Shown piece after piece: positions 52,389-61,584 of a stretch of DNA of 64,000 bases. A program made the translations under genes and the position numbers. This stretch comes from Deltaproteobacteria bacterium. GTDB lineage: Bacteria > Desulfobacterota > GWC2-55-46. How positions within the stretch are numbered: the first letter of the stretch is position 1; each line of letters starts with the position of its first letter. A model generated the notes under the pieces. It saw only the letters and a list, made by a program, of their open reading frames with translations. It was not told where the DNA came from and did no database searches. The stretch is from NCBI GenBank assembly GCA_019912665.1, contig JAIOIE010000022.1, positions 1 to 64,000 of the forward strand. The letters run 5' to 3'.

Positions 52389-55300
52389 ATGAGCATAGGC
52401 AGATATAAAGACCTCATAAAGTCCATGGGATTCCAGTCCTTCCTCTGGACACAGTTCCTGGGCGCGTTCAACGACAACGCCTTCAAGATAGTCCTGTCCC
52501 TCGTGGCCGTGAACATCGCGGGCTCGGAAGGCGCTTCCGGCGGGGCGTACCTCTCAATGGTGGGCGCGGTCTTCATACTCCCCTTCTTCTTCTTCTCCGG
52601 GTACGCTGGCCACGTTGCGGACGTCTTCAACAAGCGGACAGTCATAATCGTCACCAAGGGATTCGAGGTAGTCGCGGTGCTCTTCGGCTTCGCCGCGCTC
52701 TGGTCCGGAAGGATCGAGCTCATGCTCGGGACCCTCTTCCTCATGGCGCTCCACTCAACATTTTTCAGCCCCGCAAAGTACGGCATAGTGCCCGAGATGC
52801 TGCCGGACAGGGACCTCTCGCGCGCAAACGGCCTCCTTGAGATGTCCACCTTCCTGGCAATAATACTCGGCACCTCGCTCGGGACAATAATGTATTCGGC
52901 CTGGAGCGATAGGCTAACGGTCGTGGGCCTCGTCCTCGTGGTAACGGCCCTTGTCGGCATGCTCATGAGCTTCGGCGTGCCGATCGTCACGGATTCCGGC
53001 GCGGTCAAGAGCTTCAAATGGAACCCCTTCTCGGAAATCGGCAAGGGCTCCCGGAGCCTCCTTAAGAACAGGCTCCTCCTTTTCACCGTCTGCGGCATAA
53101 CATATTTCTGGTTTCTCGGCTCGCTCCTCCAGATGGTCATAATACTTCTCGGGAAAGAGGTAATGGGCCTTACCGACCTCTGGGTCGGTATACTCATAGT
53201 ATTCCTCGCGGTGGGCATAGGGCTGGGGAGCATCACGGCCGGGAGGCTATCGGGCGACAAGGTAGAGCCCGGGCTCGTGCCGCTCGGCTGGCTGGGCATG
53301 GGCCTCTTTTCTCTCCTCCTCGCCTTCTCGCCGGATTCGTACCCGCGGACCGGGGCGGCCATGCTCATGCTCGGCTTTTCAGGCGGACTCTTCATAGTTC
53401 CCCTTAACGCGCTCCTTCAGCAGAAGAGCGCGGCGGACGAGAAGGGCCGGATAATCGCAACCAACAACTTCTTCAACACCTGCGGCATTCTCGCCGCCTC
53501 GGGCGTGCTCTGGGTGACGACAGAGACACTGGGACTTGCGGCAGATAAAATAATACTCGCCTTCGGCGTGGTGACGCTCCTCTCGACCGTATTCGTACTT
53601 AAGGCCCTGCCGGACTTCCTAACTCGCTTCATCCTCTGGATGCTTACCCATACCCTCTACAAGATAAAGGTGGTCGGCCAGGAGAACGTTCCGCTTACGG
53701 GTCCTGCGCTCCTCGTATCAAACCACATGTCGTTCGTGGACGCCTTTCTCGTGGGGGCGTGCGTTCAGCGCTTCATAAGGTTCCTCATCTACGAGTACTT
53801 CTACAACATAAAACCCATACAGTGGCTTTTGCGCCTCATGAAGGCCCTGCCCATAGCCGACGGCAACAGGAAAGAGGTCTTCCAGTCCATCTCGCGCGCG
53901 AGGGACGAGCTCAAGGCCGGCCACATGGTCTGCATATTCGCCGAGGGAGCCATAACCCGGACCGGTAACCTCCTTCCGTTCAAGAAGGGTTTTGAAAGGA
54001 TAATAGACGGCCTCGACGTCCCGATAATCCCGGTCCACCTCGACCGGGTCTGGGGCTCGGTCTTCAGCTTCAAGGGCATGAAGTTCTTCTGGAAGTTCCC
54101 AACGCACTTTCCCTACCCGGTCACCGTCTCCTTCGGAAAGCCCATCCATAAGGGGACGGCGCAGGATGTAAGGCAGGCCGTGATGGAGCTCGGGAGCGCG
54201 GCCCACGACCACAGGCGCACCCCTCAGGACCTTTTACACCTCGGTTTCGTCAGGGAAGCCCGCTCGCGCCTATTCTCGTTCTGCATGGCCGACTCTACCG
54301 GAAAGAAGCTCTCCTGGGCAAGGGCGCTCGCCGGGGCTATAGTCCTTTCGAGGTGGGCCGCCTCGAACCTCAAGGGAGAGAAGGTATGCCTGCTTCTGCC
54401 TTCGAGCGTTGCAGGGGCCCTCGCGAATATAGCGCTTCTCATGGCCGGAAAGGTCCCGGTGAACCTTAACTTCACCGCTAGCAAGGAGGCCCTCGAGTCC
54501 GCCGTTTCGCAAAGCGGCGCCCGCGAGATAATCACCTCAAGGGCCTTTATCGAAAAGGCGGGCATCGAGCGGGACGGGAGGATGCTCTTCCTCGAAGACG
54601 TAATGGCAAAGGTCTCCGGGACCGGGCGCCTTCTCGGCATGGCTGCCGCTTTGCTTTTCCCGGCCCGCCTCATCTCGGCGCTCTACTGCGTAAATAAAGA
54701 CCCCAGGGGCCTTGCTGCCATCATATTCACGAGCGGCTCGACAGGCGTCCCGAAGGGCGTGATGCTATCTCACCACAACGTCATCTCCAACGTCGAGGGG
54801 CTCCAGCAGATATTCGTCCATTCCCACAGGGACACCATAATGGGCACGCTCCCCTTCTTCCATTCATTCGGCTACACGGCGACCATCTGGTTCCCGCTCC
54901 TTTCTGGCTTCCGGTCGGTTTATCACCCGAACCCCATGGACGCGAGGGGCATAGGCGAGCTTACGCGGAAATACCGCGCCACCATGATAATGGGCGCGCC
55001 CACATTCTTCTCCCATTACGTCAAAAAATGCGAGCCGGGGGATTTCGCCTCATTGAGGTATGCCGTCGCGGGCGCGGAGAAGCTTAAGCCCCAAGTGGCC
55101 GCGGAGTTCAAATCCAGGTTCGGTCTCGACCTCCTTGAGGGCTATGGCTGTACGGAAATGTCTCCCGTTGTCTCGGTCAACATCCCGGATATCGAGCACG
55201 GCGGGGTGCGCCAGAGGGGCTCGCGTCCGGACACCGTAGGCCACCCCATACCCGGCGTCTCTGCCAAGGTGGTCAGTCCTGAAACGGGCAAGGAGCTACC

Positions 55301-55826
55301 GCCCGGTAGCGAAGGGATGCTCCTCGTTAAGGGGCCGAACCTCATGCTCGGCTATCTCGGGGACCCTGAGGCCACTTCGCGCGTCTTAAGGAACGGGTGG
55401 TATGTTACCGGTGACATAGCCTCCATAGGAGAAGACGGGTTCATAACGATACTCGACAGGCTCGCCCGGTTCAGCAAGATAGGCGGCGAGATGATACCGC
55501 ACATAAGGATAGAGGAAGCCCTCGCATGCGCGCTTTCTTCGGATTGCGTCGTAACGGCAGTGCCCGACATGGCGCGGGGGGAACGGCTTGTGGCCCTTTA
55601 TACGAAAAGGGAGACAGCGCCCGAAGAGGCCTGGAAGGCGCTGGCCGGGACGGACCTCCCTCGGCTCTGGCTCCCCAAGCGGGACAGTTTCTTTTTCGTC
55701 GAGGAGCTTCCGGTAACAGCGACCGGAAAGACGGACATGAAGAGGATAAAGGCCCTGGCAGCGGAGCTCGCCCGGGCAAGCGGTAGCTTCCTTGGCTGTG
55801 TCGAGCCCCAAGACGGGGGGAGATAA
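52389..55826 (+). CDS. Fused MFS transporter / PlsC acyltransferase / acyl-activating enzyme (LplT-Aas type)
   Basis: The 1145-residue protein has three parts. Residues about 1-405 are a 12-TM MFS transporter of the LplT kind (FLWTQFLGAFNDNAFKI). Residues about 420-610 are a PlsC-type acyltransferase with the HxxxxD motif in NHMSFVD near 444. Residues about 640-1135 are an AMP-binding acyl-CoA/acyl-ACP synthetase with the P-loop FTSGSTGVPKGV near 780 and YGCTEMSPV near 920. In E. coli, LplT flips lysophospholipids inward and Aas reacylates them. The fusion would do both in one inner-membrane protein. There are no co-directional neighbours nearby. The ATG lacks a clear ribosome-binding site. 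Confidence 0.93.
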   Translation: MSIGRYKDLIKSMGFQSFLWTQFLGAFNDNAFKIVLSLVAVNIAGSEGASGGAYLSMVGAVFILPFFFFSGYAGHVADVFNKRTVIIVTKGFEVVAVLFGFAALWSGRIELMLGTLFLMALHSTFFSPAKYGIVPEMLPDRDLSRANGLLEMSTFLAIILGTSLGTIMYSAWSDRLTVVGLVLVVTALVGMLMSFGVPIVTDSGAVKSFKWNPFSEIGKGSRSLLKNRLLLFTVCGITYFWFLGSLLQMVIILLGKEVMGLTDLWVGILIVFLAVGIGLGSITAGRLSGDKVEPGLVPLGWLGMGLFSLLLAFSPDSYPRTGAAMLMLGFSGGLFIVPLNALLQQKSAADEKGRIIATNNFFNTCGILAASGVLWVTTETLGLAADKIILAFGVVTLLSTVFVLKALPDFLTRFILWMLTHTLYKIKVVGQENVPLTGPALLVSNHMSFVDAFLVGACVQRFIRFLIYEYFYNIKPIQWLLRLMKALPIADGNRKEVFQSISRARDELKAGHMVCIFAEGAITRTGNLLPFKKGFERIIDGLDVPIIPVHLDRVWGSVFSFKGMKFFWKFPTHFPYPVTVSFGKPIHKGTAQDVRQAVMELGSAAHDHRRTPQDLLHLGFVREARSRLFSFCMADSTGKKLSWARALAGAIVLSRWAASNLKGEKVCLLLPSSVAGALANIALLMAGKVPVNLNFTASKEALESAVSQSGAREIITSRAFIEKAGIERDGRMLFLEDVMAKVSGTGRLLGMAAALLFPARLISALYCVNKDPRGLAAIIFTSGSTGVPKGVMLSHHNVISNVEGLQQIFVHSHRDTIMGTLPFFHSFGYTATIWFPLLSGFRSVYHPNPMDARGIGELTRKYRATMIMGAPTFFSHYVKKCEPGDFASLRYAVAGAEKLKPQVAAEFKSRFGLDLLEGYGCTEMSPVVSVNIPDIEHGGVRQRGSRPDTVGHPIPGVSAKVVSPETGKELPPGSEGMLLVKGPNLMLGYLGDPEATSRVLRNGWYVTGDIASIGEDGFITILDRLARFSKIGGEMIPHIRIEEALACALSSDCVVTAVPDMARGERLVALYTKRETAPEEAWKALAGTDLPRLWLPKRDSFFFVEELPVTATGKTDMKRIKALAAELARASGSFLGCVEPQDGGR

Positions 55827-55927
55827 GAAGCTCGTGATTTGTTGATTCGATTAGCGCCGGGATTTTTCGCTTGCTCAGAATGACAAGCTAAAATAGTCGT
55901 GAGCAACCTGCCAGGGGAGTTTAGTCT

Positions 55928-57334
55928 CTATTTGGGGGCTGCGATTTCCGGAATGGGCGCGAGGAAGACCGTGTTCCTCGAAAGGTCCTTGGCCTTGTAC
56001 ATGGCCTTGTCGGCGGTCTTCAAGAGCTCGCGCATGTCCCTCGTGTGAGTGGGGTAGGTCGCGACACCTATCGAGGCGGTTATCCTCAAGACAAGCTTCT
56101 CTTCTGCCTGCACGAACTCGTGCCTTTCTATGGTCGCCCGTATCCTGTTCGCGACCTGCATCGCGGCCCTGTGGTCCGCGTCCGCCAGTATGATAACGAA
56201 CTCGTCGCCCCCGTACCTTATGACCGTGTCCACCTCCCTAACGCATTTCAAGAGAAGATGCCCCAACTCCACGAGCACTTTCGAGCCGACGAGGTGGTCG
56301 TTGGAGTCGTTCACGTTCTTGAAATTATCCAGGTCGAGGAAAAGGACCGTAACGGGCATCCTGAGCCTGTCCGCCCTTTTAATCTCCTTGTCGAGGACGA
56401 GGTCCAGGTATTTGGCGTTATAAAGGTTCGTGAGGCTGTCTATGAACGCCATCTCCTTGGCATCCGCGTACTTCTCGGCGTTTTCATAGGCGGTCGAGGC
56501 GTGCTCGGCTATGAACGAGGCGTTCATAAGGTCCTTTTCCAGGTATTCCTCTTTCGGCTTGCGGGAGAGGAGGATGAAGTAGCCGATGGCCTTCTGCCCC
56601 CTGGCAAGGGGCGCGACGATGAAGGACTCGAACCCCTTTAGCGGCCCGTTTTCCGCGAAGTCGAACTCCGATTTTGAAAAGACCTTTATCTCGGGCCTGG
56701 CCTCGTAATCGCCCTCGAAGATGGTCTTGAAGAACCCGGCGAGCCGTTCGGCCTGCTCCGGGTCTATGTGCCTGGACGCCTTGACGGCGAGGGTCCTTAG
56801 ATCGCTTTCATAAAAAGTGGCTATGCCTGAGTCTGCGGGGACCGTCTGGAGGAGCGCGTCGAGGGTGAGTTCGTAAAGCCTGGGTATGTCGAGGGTGGTG
56901 GTTATTGCCCGGCTCACCTCAAAGAGCCGGAGCGACTGGCGCATCTCCTGGTTCTCTTCGAGGAGCTTTCGCTTCTCCATGCAGCTCCCGACCGTATGGA
57001 GGAGCTCCGCCTCATTGAGCGGTTTCATTATATAGTCGAAAGCCCCGCTCCTAAGGGCCGCTATGGCCGACTCTATCGAGCCGTGGCCAGTAACGAGGAT
57101 GACGTCCGTAAGGGTGTTTTGCTGCTTTACCCTTTCCAGCACCTCTATGCCGCTTAAGTCCGGCATCACGAGGTCTGTCATGACAATGTCGAAGCTTTCG
57201 TCCTCGATGACGGCCAGGGCCTCTTTTCCGGAGGAAGCGGTTTTTACAGAGTACCCTCCGCCCGCCAGCATATCAGAGCAAAGGACCCTGAAGAACGCGT
57301 CATCATCGATTACGAGAATCCTTCCCTTGCCCAT
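55928..57334 (-). CDS. Response regulator diguanylate cyclase (REC-GAF-GGDEF)
   Basis: The 468-residue cytoplasmic protein has an N-terminal receiver with phosphoacceptor Asp54 (IVMTDLVMPD) and a GAF-like domain (about 140-290). The GGDEF domain has an intact active site YGGDEF (375-379) and the inhibitory I-site RxxD (REVD, 366-369). It should therefore make c-di-GMP when phosphorylated, with product feedback. No cognate kinase is adjacent, although the hybrid kinase at 2984 is in the window. Effectors of c-di-GMP were not recognised here. Confidence 0.93.
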   Translation of the reverse strand: MGKGRILVIDDDAFFRVLCSDMLAGGGYSVKTASSGKEALAVIEDESFDIVMTDLVMPDLSGIEVLERVKQQNTLTDVILVTGHGSIESAIAALRSGAFDYIMKPLNEAELLHTVGSCMEKRKLLEENQEMRQSLRLFEVSRAITTTLDIPRLYELTLDALLQTVPADSGIATFYESDLRTLAVKASRHIDPEQAERLAGFFKTIFEGDYEARPEIKVFSKSEFDFAENGPLKGFESFIVAPLARGQKAIGYFILLSRKPKEEYLEKDLMNASFIAEHASTAYENAEKYADAKEMAFIDSLTNLYNAKYLDLVLDKEIKRADRLRMPVTVLFLDLDNFKNVNDSNDHLVGSKVLVELGHLLLKCVREVDTVIRYGGDEFVIILADADHRAAMQVANRIRATIERHEFVQAEEKLVLRITASIGVATYPTHTRDMRELLKTADKAMYKAKDLSRNTVFLAPIPEIAAPK

Positions 57335-57474
57335 GGATACCCCTGCTGGAAACTCAGTTTAAAATAGCAGAAAACGGCCTTCCGGTCAATTACAAGCATC
57401 CCAGCCAGGGCCTTGACACTCCCTTTTTTTGCGGAATACTTAATCGGTCGTGAAACTGCGCATCGGGGGAGTGA

Positions 57475-58656
57475 ATGTCGCAATTCCAGCGGTTCCTGTT
57501 GGCCCTTCTCTTCCCGGCCCTGTGGGGCTGCGGTAACGGTGACGACGGCACGGAGCTACGGGCTACCTTGCTTTCCGCCGGGGGTTTCCATACATGCGCC
57601 GCCTCGGGCGATTCTGCCGCATGCTGGGGTGAAAATTCCGACGGCCAGCTCGGAAATGGCGGGAGGCTCGATTCTCCTTTCCCTGTCAGGGTAGAGGGCC
57701 TTGCCGGCCCGGTCGAGATCTCTGCGGGAAGGACGCACGCTTGCGCCCTTCTCCCGGACGGCACTGTCCGTTGCTGGGGCAGGAACGCCTTCGGCCAGCT
57801 CGGAAACGCCCTAGAGGCGAGCTCGACCACCCCGATAGAGGTATCCGGCCTGACCGGTGTTGGTTCAATCTCCGCCGGGAACTCGCATACCTGCGCGGTA
57901 CTCTCCGGCGGCACGGTCGCGTGCTGGGGAAATAACGAATTCGGGCAGCTCGGAAACGGCTCCTTCGCGCACTCGGCCTCCCCGGTCGCGGTTACAGGCC
58001 TCACCGGTGCCACTGCCGTTTCCGCAGGCGGCACTCATACCTGCGCCCTCGTCTCGGGCGGCGGGGCCCGGTGCTGGGGATCAAGCCTTTTCGACCAGCT
58101 CGGGAATGCGGGCATCCCGACCGGCTTCGGCTCGACGACCGCCGTCGAGGTCACGGGCCTTTCGAACGCGGTCTCATTGAGCGCCGGGGAGAACCACACA
58201 TGCGCCCTTCTCGACGACTCGTCAATCCGGTGCTGGGGGGATAATTCCTCCGGGCAGCTCGGCTCGTTCTGGCCCGCCCCAAACCTCACTTCATCCAGCA
58301 CGCTCATAGTGCCGGGCGTCTCTGAGGCGGTCTCCATCGCCGCGGGACTATCGCATTCCTGCGCCGCGCTCTCGAATAAGAGGGTCTTCTGCTGGGGTGA
58401 AAACGCCGACGGGCAGCTTGGAAACGGGAGCTTTGCCGGGTTCGTACCCCCTGGGGACGGCGCTTCGCCGACCACCACCACAAACCCGGTTCAGACAGCG
58501 GGCCTGACAACGGCCACTTCCGTAACCGCAGGCTTTTTCCATTCCTGCGCCGGCCTGGATGACGGGAGGGTCGCCTGCTGGGGAAGGAATACCTCCGGCC
58601 AGCTCGGGGATGGGACAGACTTCTCCTCGCCGGTCCCGGTCCTGGTCATTGAGTGA
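57475..58656 (+). CDS. RCC1-repeat exported lipoprotein-like protein
   Basis: The 393-residue protein starts with a hydrophobic signal that ends at ALWGC (Cys19), a fair lipobox. Seven RCC1-like blades follow, each of the form AGxxHTCA...CWGxNxxGQLG, with a pair of conserved Cys per blade. The repeat would fold as a seven-bladed propeller, and the Cys pairs may form disulphides outside the cytoplasm. The role is unknown. Bacterial RCC1 proteins include BLIP-II-type inhibitors, but nothing here shows a partner. A perfect TTGACA at 57413-57418 upstream has no good -10. Confidence 0.87.
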   Translation: MSQFQRFLLALLFPALWGCGNGDDGTELRATLLSAGGFHTCAASGDSAACWGENSDGQLGNGGRLDSPFPVRVEGLAGPVEISAGRTHACALLPDGTVRCWGRNAFGQLGNALEASSTTPIEVSGLTGVGSISAGNSHTCAVLSGGTVACWGNNEFGQLGNGSFAHSASPVAVTGLTGATAVSAGGTHTCALVSGGGARCWGSSLFDQLGNAGIPTGFGSTTAVEVTGLSNAVSLSAGENHTCALLDDSSIRCWGDNSSGQLGSFWPAPNLTSSSTLIVPGVSEAVSIAAGLSHSCAALSNKRVFCWGENADGQLGNGSFAGFVPPGDGASPTTTTNPVQTAGLTTATSVTAGFFHSCAGLDDGRVACWGRNTSGQLGDGTDFSSPVPVLVIE

Positions 58657-58703
58657 AGCGCCGCTTGCCTTGAAATAACCCCGATATCGTATATCCTTTC
58701 CAC

Positions 58704-59039
58704 ATGAGGCATTATTCCCTCGAAGGCGCGCCTGAAAGGCCCGTATCACACGACCCGGAGCTTAAAAAGAAAATCCTCCTCGAGGGACCGGTCTCCTGCG
58801 TTAAAAGGATAAGCCACATCGTGCTCGAGCAGGGGGCGACCGCGTCGGCCCACACGCACGACAACTCATCCGAGGTCTTTTATTGCGTAAGGGGCGCAAT
58901 TACCTTTAGCGTCATGGGCGAGCCTATCCTTTTGAAAAGTGGCCACCTCCTTGTGGTCGAGCCAGGCGAGGAGCACGCCATAGTGGAGGTAAGCGCCGAA
59001 TCCGAAATGGTCTATATGATGGTAGACGAGCCTCGCTAG
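58704..59039 (+). CDS. Single-domain cupin protein
   Basis: The 111-residue protein has the two cupin motifs: AHTHDNSSEVFYCVRGAITF near residues 52-71 (metal His and Glu) and LLVVEPGEEHAIVE near 88-101. Small cupins of this kind are isomerases, dioxygenases or sensors, and the substrate is not evident. Its stop overlaps that of the isoaspartyl peptidase gene on the other strand (CTAG, 59036-59039). Confidence 0.9.
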   Translation: MRHYSLEGAPERPVSHDPELKKKILLEGPVSCVKRISHIVLEQGATASAHTHDNSSEVFYCVRGAITFSVMGEPILLKSGHLLVVEPGEEHAIVEVSAESEMVYMMVDEPR

Positions 59040-59908
59040 CCGGCCGTTTCGAAGCTCTTTCCGATAAAGACCCCTTCCGGGCCTGCAACGCCCGCAGCCA
59101 TATAAGCGGTCGTATGCGCAATCGCGTACCTCCCGATTCTATCCAGGGCCAGGAATCCAGCCTGGAAGCCCAACCCGGCAAGTCGCTTAAGCGCTGCCCT
59201 TGCGGTTTGAGACGCGGCCCTTCGACCCATTAGCATCGAGACCTCCTTTGCGAGACATAGCCTCAATATGTCCTCGCCCCTCCCGGTGCACGAGACCGCT
59301 CCAAGATGGTTGTCCGCGTATACGCCGGAGCCTATAAGGGGCGTATCGCCTACCCTTCCGGGGAGCATCGCGAAGACCCCGCCTGTGGATGAGCCTGCCG
59401 CGAGGTTCCCCTCCCTGTCCATAGCGATTGCGCCGACCGTCGAGAAGTACGTTTCGTATAGTTTGCCTGCAGGCGTTTTCCGCGCCATCTCAAGCCTTTC
59501 AAGGACTTTCACGGAAGGCGGCCCGATGCGTGGAAGGACCGCCTTTTCGGCTATCCTCGCCGCCCCTGTATTCGTGAATACATTATTCGGAAGCCCCATA
59601 GCCTCCCTTGCGGCCCTTATCGGGTTCCTGAAGCCTTCAAGGCCGATTACGGAGCCAGCCCTGAGGCTCTCTCCTTCCATGAGCGCGGCGTCGAGCCGCC
59701 TAACCCCATCGAGCTGGATATTCGAGCCCTCTCCCGCGTTAAAGAACCCGGAGTCCTCCAATAACGCGATGGCCCCGGTGACCGCGTCGAGCGCTGCTTC
59801 CCCGCTCTCAAGCATCGCATATCCGGTTTTGAGCGCCTCGCCTATCTTCCCCAGGCCCCTCTTAAGCGGCTTTTTTGCGCCTGCCCCGCCGTGGACGAGT
59901 ATGACCAT
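59036..59908 (-). CDS. Isoaspartyl peptidase/L-asparaginase (Ntn hydrolase, T2 family)
   Basis: The precursor of 290 residues (ATG at 59908, after AAGGGGG) self-cleaves before a Thr that becomes the nucleophile, here in STVGAIAMD near residue 167. Other family marks are the N-terminal VHGGAGA, FNAGEGSNIQLDG near 70, and LIGSGVYADN near 198 followed by SCTGRGEDILR. It removes isoaspartyl residues or hydrolyses asparagine. A TTG start 42 bases upstream is possible but less likely. The usual GTVGAV around the nucleophile is STVGAI here, which should still be compatible. Confidence 0.92.
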   Translation of the reverse strand: MVILVHGGAGAKKPLKRGLGKIGEALKTGYAMLESGEAALDAVTGAIALLEDSGFFNAGEGSNIQLDGVRRLDAALMEGESLRAGSVIGLEGFRNPIRAAREAMGLPNNVFTNTGAARIAEKAVLPRIGPPSVKVLERLEMARKTPAGKLYETYFSTVGAIAMDREGNLAAGSSTGGVFAMLPGRVGDTPLIGSGVYADNHLGAVSCTGRGEDILRLCLAKEVSMLMGRRAASQTARAALKRLAGLGFQAGFLALDRIGRYAIAHTTAYMAAGVAGPEGVFIGKSFETAG

Positions 59909-60027
59909 TTCACGCCCCCTTGAAACCGGCAGCGCCCTTTCCCCTTTCAAACCTGTGCTGCCGGTTTTTTAAGTATATACGTCCTTTTCGTTTTTACCCG
60001 AATTCCTTCCATGATAGAATACGCCTG

Positions 60028-60885
60028 ATGCTCAAGAACACCTTCTGCCATATCCAGGGCGTGGGGCTTAAGACCGAGCGGAGGCTTTGGGAAAACGGGA
60101 TCGTGAACTGGGATTCCCCTCTCGGTCATTTCAAGCTCAGAAGGACCGCTGAAGGCACCTTCCAGTCCGTCCTGGACGAATCACGCCTGAGGCTTGCGGA
60201 CGGCGACCCTGCCTTTTTCGGAAAGCTCCTTCCTCCAAAGGAGTCCTGGCGGATATTTTCCGATTTCAGGGACGACGCAGCCTATATAGATATCGAGACT
60301 AACGGCTATGTGGGCAGCCACGGCTACATAACCGCCATCTCCCTCTACGACGGGAAGAGGGTGCGCTATTACATCCGGGGCGAGAACCTCGACGAATTCA
60401 AGGACGACATATTCGGCTACAAGCTCCTCGTAACCTATAACGGCAGGTGCTTTGACATACCTTTTATCGAGAGCAGCATGGACATACGCCTCCCCCATGC
60501 GCACATCGACCTGAGATTCGTGCTCCGCGACCTGGGCTTCAAGGGAGGCCTTAAGGGCTGCGAAAAACTCATAGGCATCGACCGTGGCGGGCTCGATGGT
60601 GTGGACGGCTACTTCGCGGTCCTCCTCTGGAAAGACTGGAGAAGAAATAAGAACCCAAAGGCGCTCGAAACGCTCCTGGCTTATAACATACAGGATGTCG
60701 TGAACCTCGAGCCGCTGATGGTCACCGCACATAACCTCAAGGTCTCATCAACCCCCTTCGCAGGCGACTACCGGATAGAAAAGGTGCCCGCGCCTCCAAT
60801 CGACCTCCCGTTCAAGCCGGATATCGAGACGATAGATAAAATACGGATAGGGCTTGGAAGGGCGCCCTTGAACCTGGCCACTTAA
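60028..60885 (+). CDS. RNase H-fold exonuclease-like protein (YprB type)
   Basis: With the ATG at 60028 the protein has 285 residues. A DEDD-type core starts with AYIDIETNGYVGSHGYITAI (Asp and Glu near residues 88-90). It continues with LVTYNGRCFDIPFIES near 135 and HAHIDLRFVLRDLG near 155, and ends with AYNIQDVVNLEPLM near 218. This fits the YprB ribonuclease H-like family, probably a 3' exonuclease. A frame extending 108 bases upstream overlaps the divergent peptidase start and is not favoured. It stands alone before the cytochrome gene. Confidence 0.86.
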   Translation: MLKNTFCHIQGVGLKTERRLWENGIVNWDSPLGHFKLRRTAEGTFQSVLDESRLRLADGDPAFFGKLLPPKESWRIFSDFRDDAAYIDIETNGYVGSHGYITAISLYDGKRVRYYIRGENLDEFKDDIFGYKLLVTYNGRCFDIPFIESSMDIRLPHAHIDLRFVLRDLGFKGGLKGCEKLIGIDRGGLDGVDGYFAVLLWKDWRRNKNPKALETLLAYNIQDVVNLEPLMVTAHNLKVSSTPFAGDYRIEKVPAPPIDLPFKPDIETIDKIRIGLGRAPLNLAT

Positions 60886-60979
60886 GCGTTCTCCCGCCTC
60901 CTCCTGAACATGACCCAAATCATATTTTCATCACGGAAGAGGTGATAAGCTGTGTGTCCATTTTACAGGAGGTGAAAGG

Positions 60980-61426
60980 ATGAAAACCGTATCGGCCTTT
61001 ATAACGGCTGCCCTGCTTTTTGCGGCCACTGGCATAGCGTCCGCCGCTGACGACCGCCACAAGCACCATTCGGCACCTAAACCCAACACAGCAAACGCGC
61101 TTATCGAGGAGATGAGAACGCTCGACGCCGCCTTCAGGGAAATAGTATCGGCAGCCGCCCTCGGGGACGGGCACAGGGTGCATCAGGCAATCGAAACCCT
61201 GCACGGGACCATGGAGAAGACTCAGGAGGCGCTCCACCACGGAAAGGTCAAGCTCAGGAAGAACGCATCGAAGGTAAAGGAATTCGAGCGCATGGACCAT
61301 GAGTTCCACGCCGACCTCGAGGCCCTGGCAAAGGCCGCGCATTCAAGCGACATGCAGAGGATGGGTTCCATTACGAAAAAGCTCCTTGACGGCTGCATAA
61401 GCTGCCATAATGTTTTCAGGCCCTGA
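60980..61426 (+). CDS. Periplasmic c-type cytochrome, class II-like
   Basis: The 148-residue protein has a signal peptide (about 1-21, ending IASA). A mostly helical body follows, with one haem-binding motif CISCH (Cys139, Cys142, His143) next to the C-terminus. The C-terminal CxxCH and four-helix pattern are typical of the cytochrome c'/c556 class. The ribosome-binding site AGGAGGTG is strong. A terminator follows at 61456. It may act as a small electron carrier. No reductase or oxidase gene adjoins it. Confidence 0.88.
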   Translation: MKTVSAFITAALLFAATGIASAADDRHKHHSAPKPNTANALIEEMRTLDAAFREIVSAAALGDGHRVHQAIETLHGTMEKTQEALHHGKVKLRKNASKVKEFERMDHEFHADLEALAKAAHSSDMQRMGSITKKLLDGCISCHNVFRP

Positions 61427-61455
61427 AAATCTCCGGATTCACTTTGAGCGGCACC

Positions 61456-61485
61456 AAAAGGCCCCTTTCCTAAAGGGGCCTTTTC
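61456..61485 (+). terminator. Terminator after the cytochrome gene
   Basis: The stem AAAAGGCCCCTT/AAGGGGCCTTTT with a 5-base loop, followed by T-rich sequence, lies 30 bp past the stop. Confidence 0.85.
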
Positions 61486-61507
61486 TTTTGCGTGTACCTG
61501 TTTTCTC

Positions 61508-61536
61508 TTTACCGCATGGCCCTTTTAGGGTAAAAT
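61508..61536 (+). promoter_or_regulatory. Possible promoter for typA
   Basis: TTTACC (61508-61513, 4 of 6) and TAAAAT (61531-61536, 5 of 6) are 17 bases apart, about 50 bp before the typA ATG and after the preceding terminator. Confidence 0.5.
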
Positions 61537-61584
61537 GTCTGATTCTTTTCAAGGCCCTAAAAACTTAAGAAAGAGCCGGTGAAC

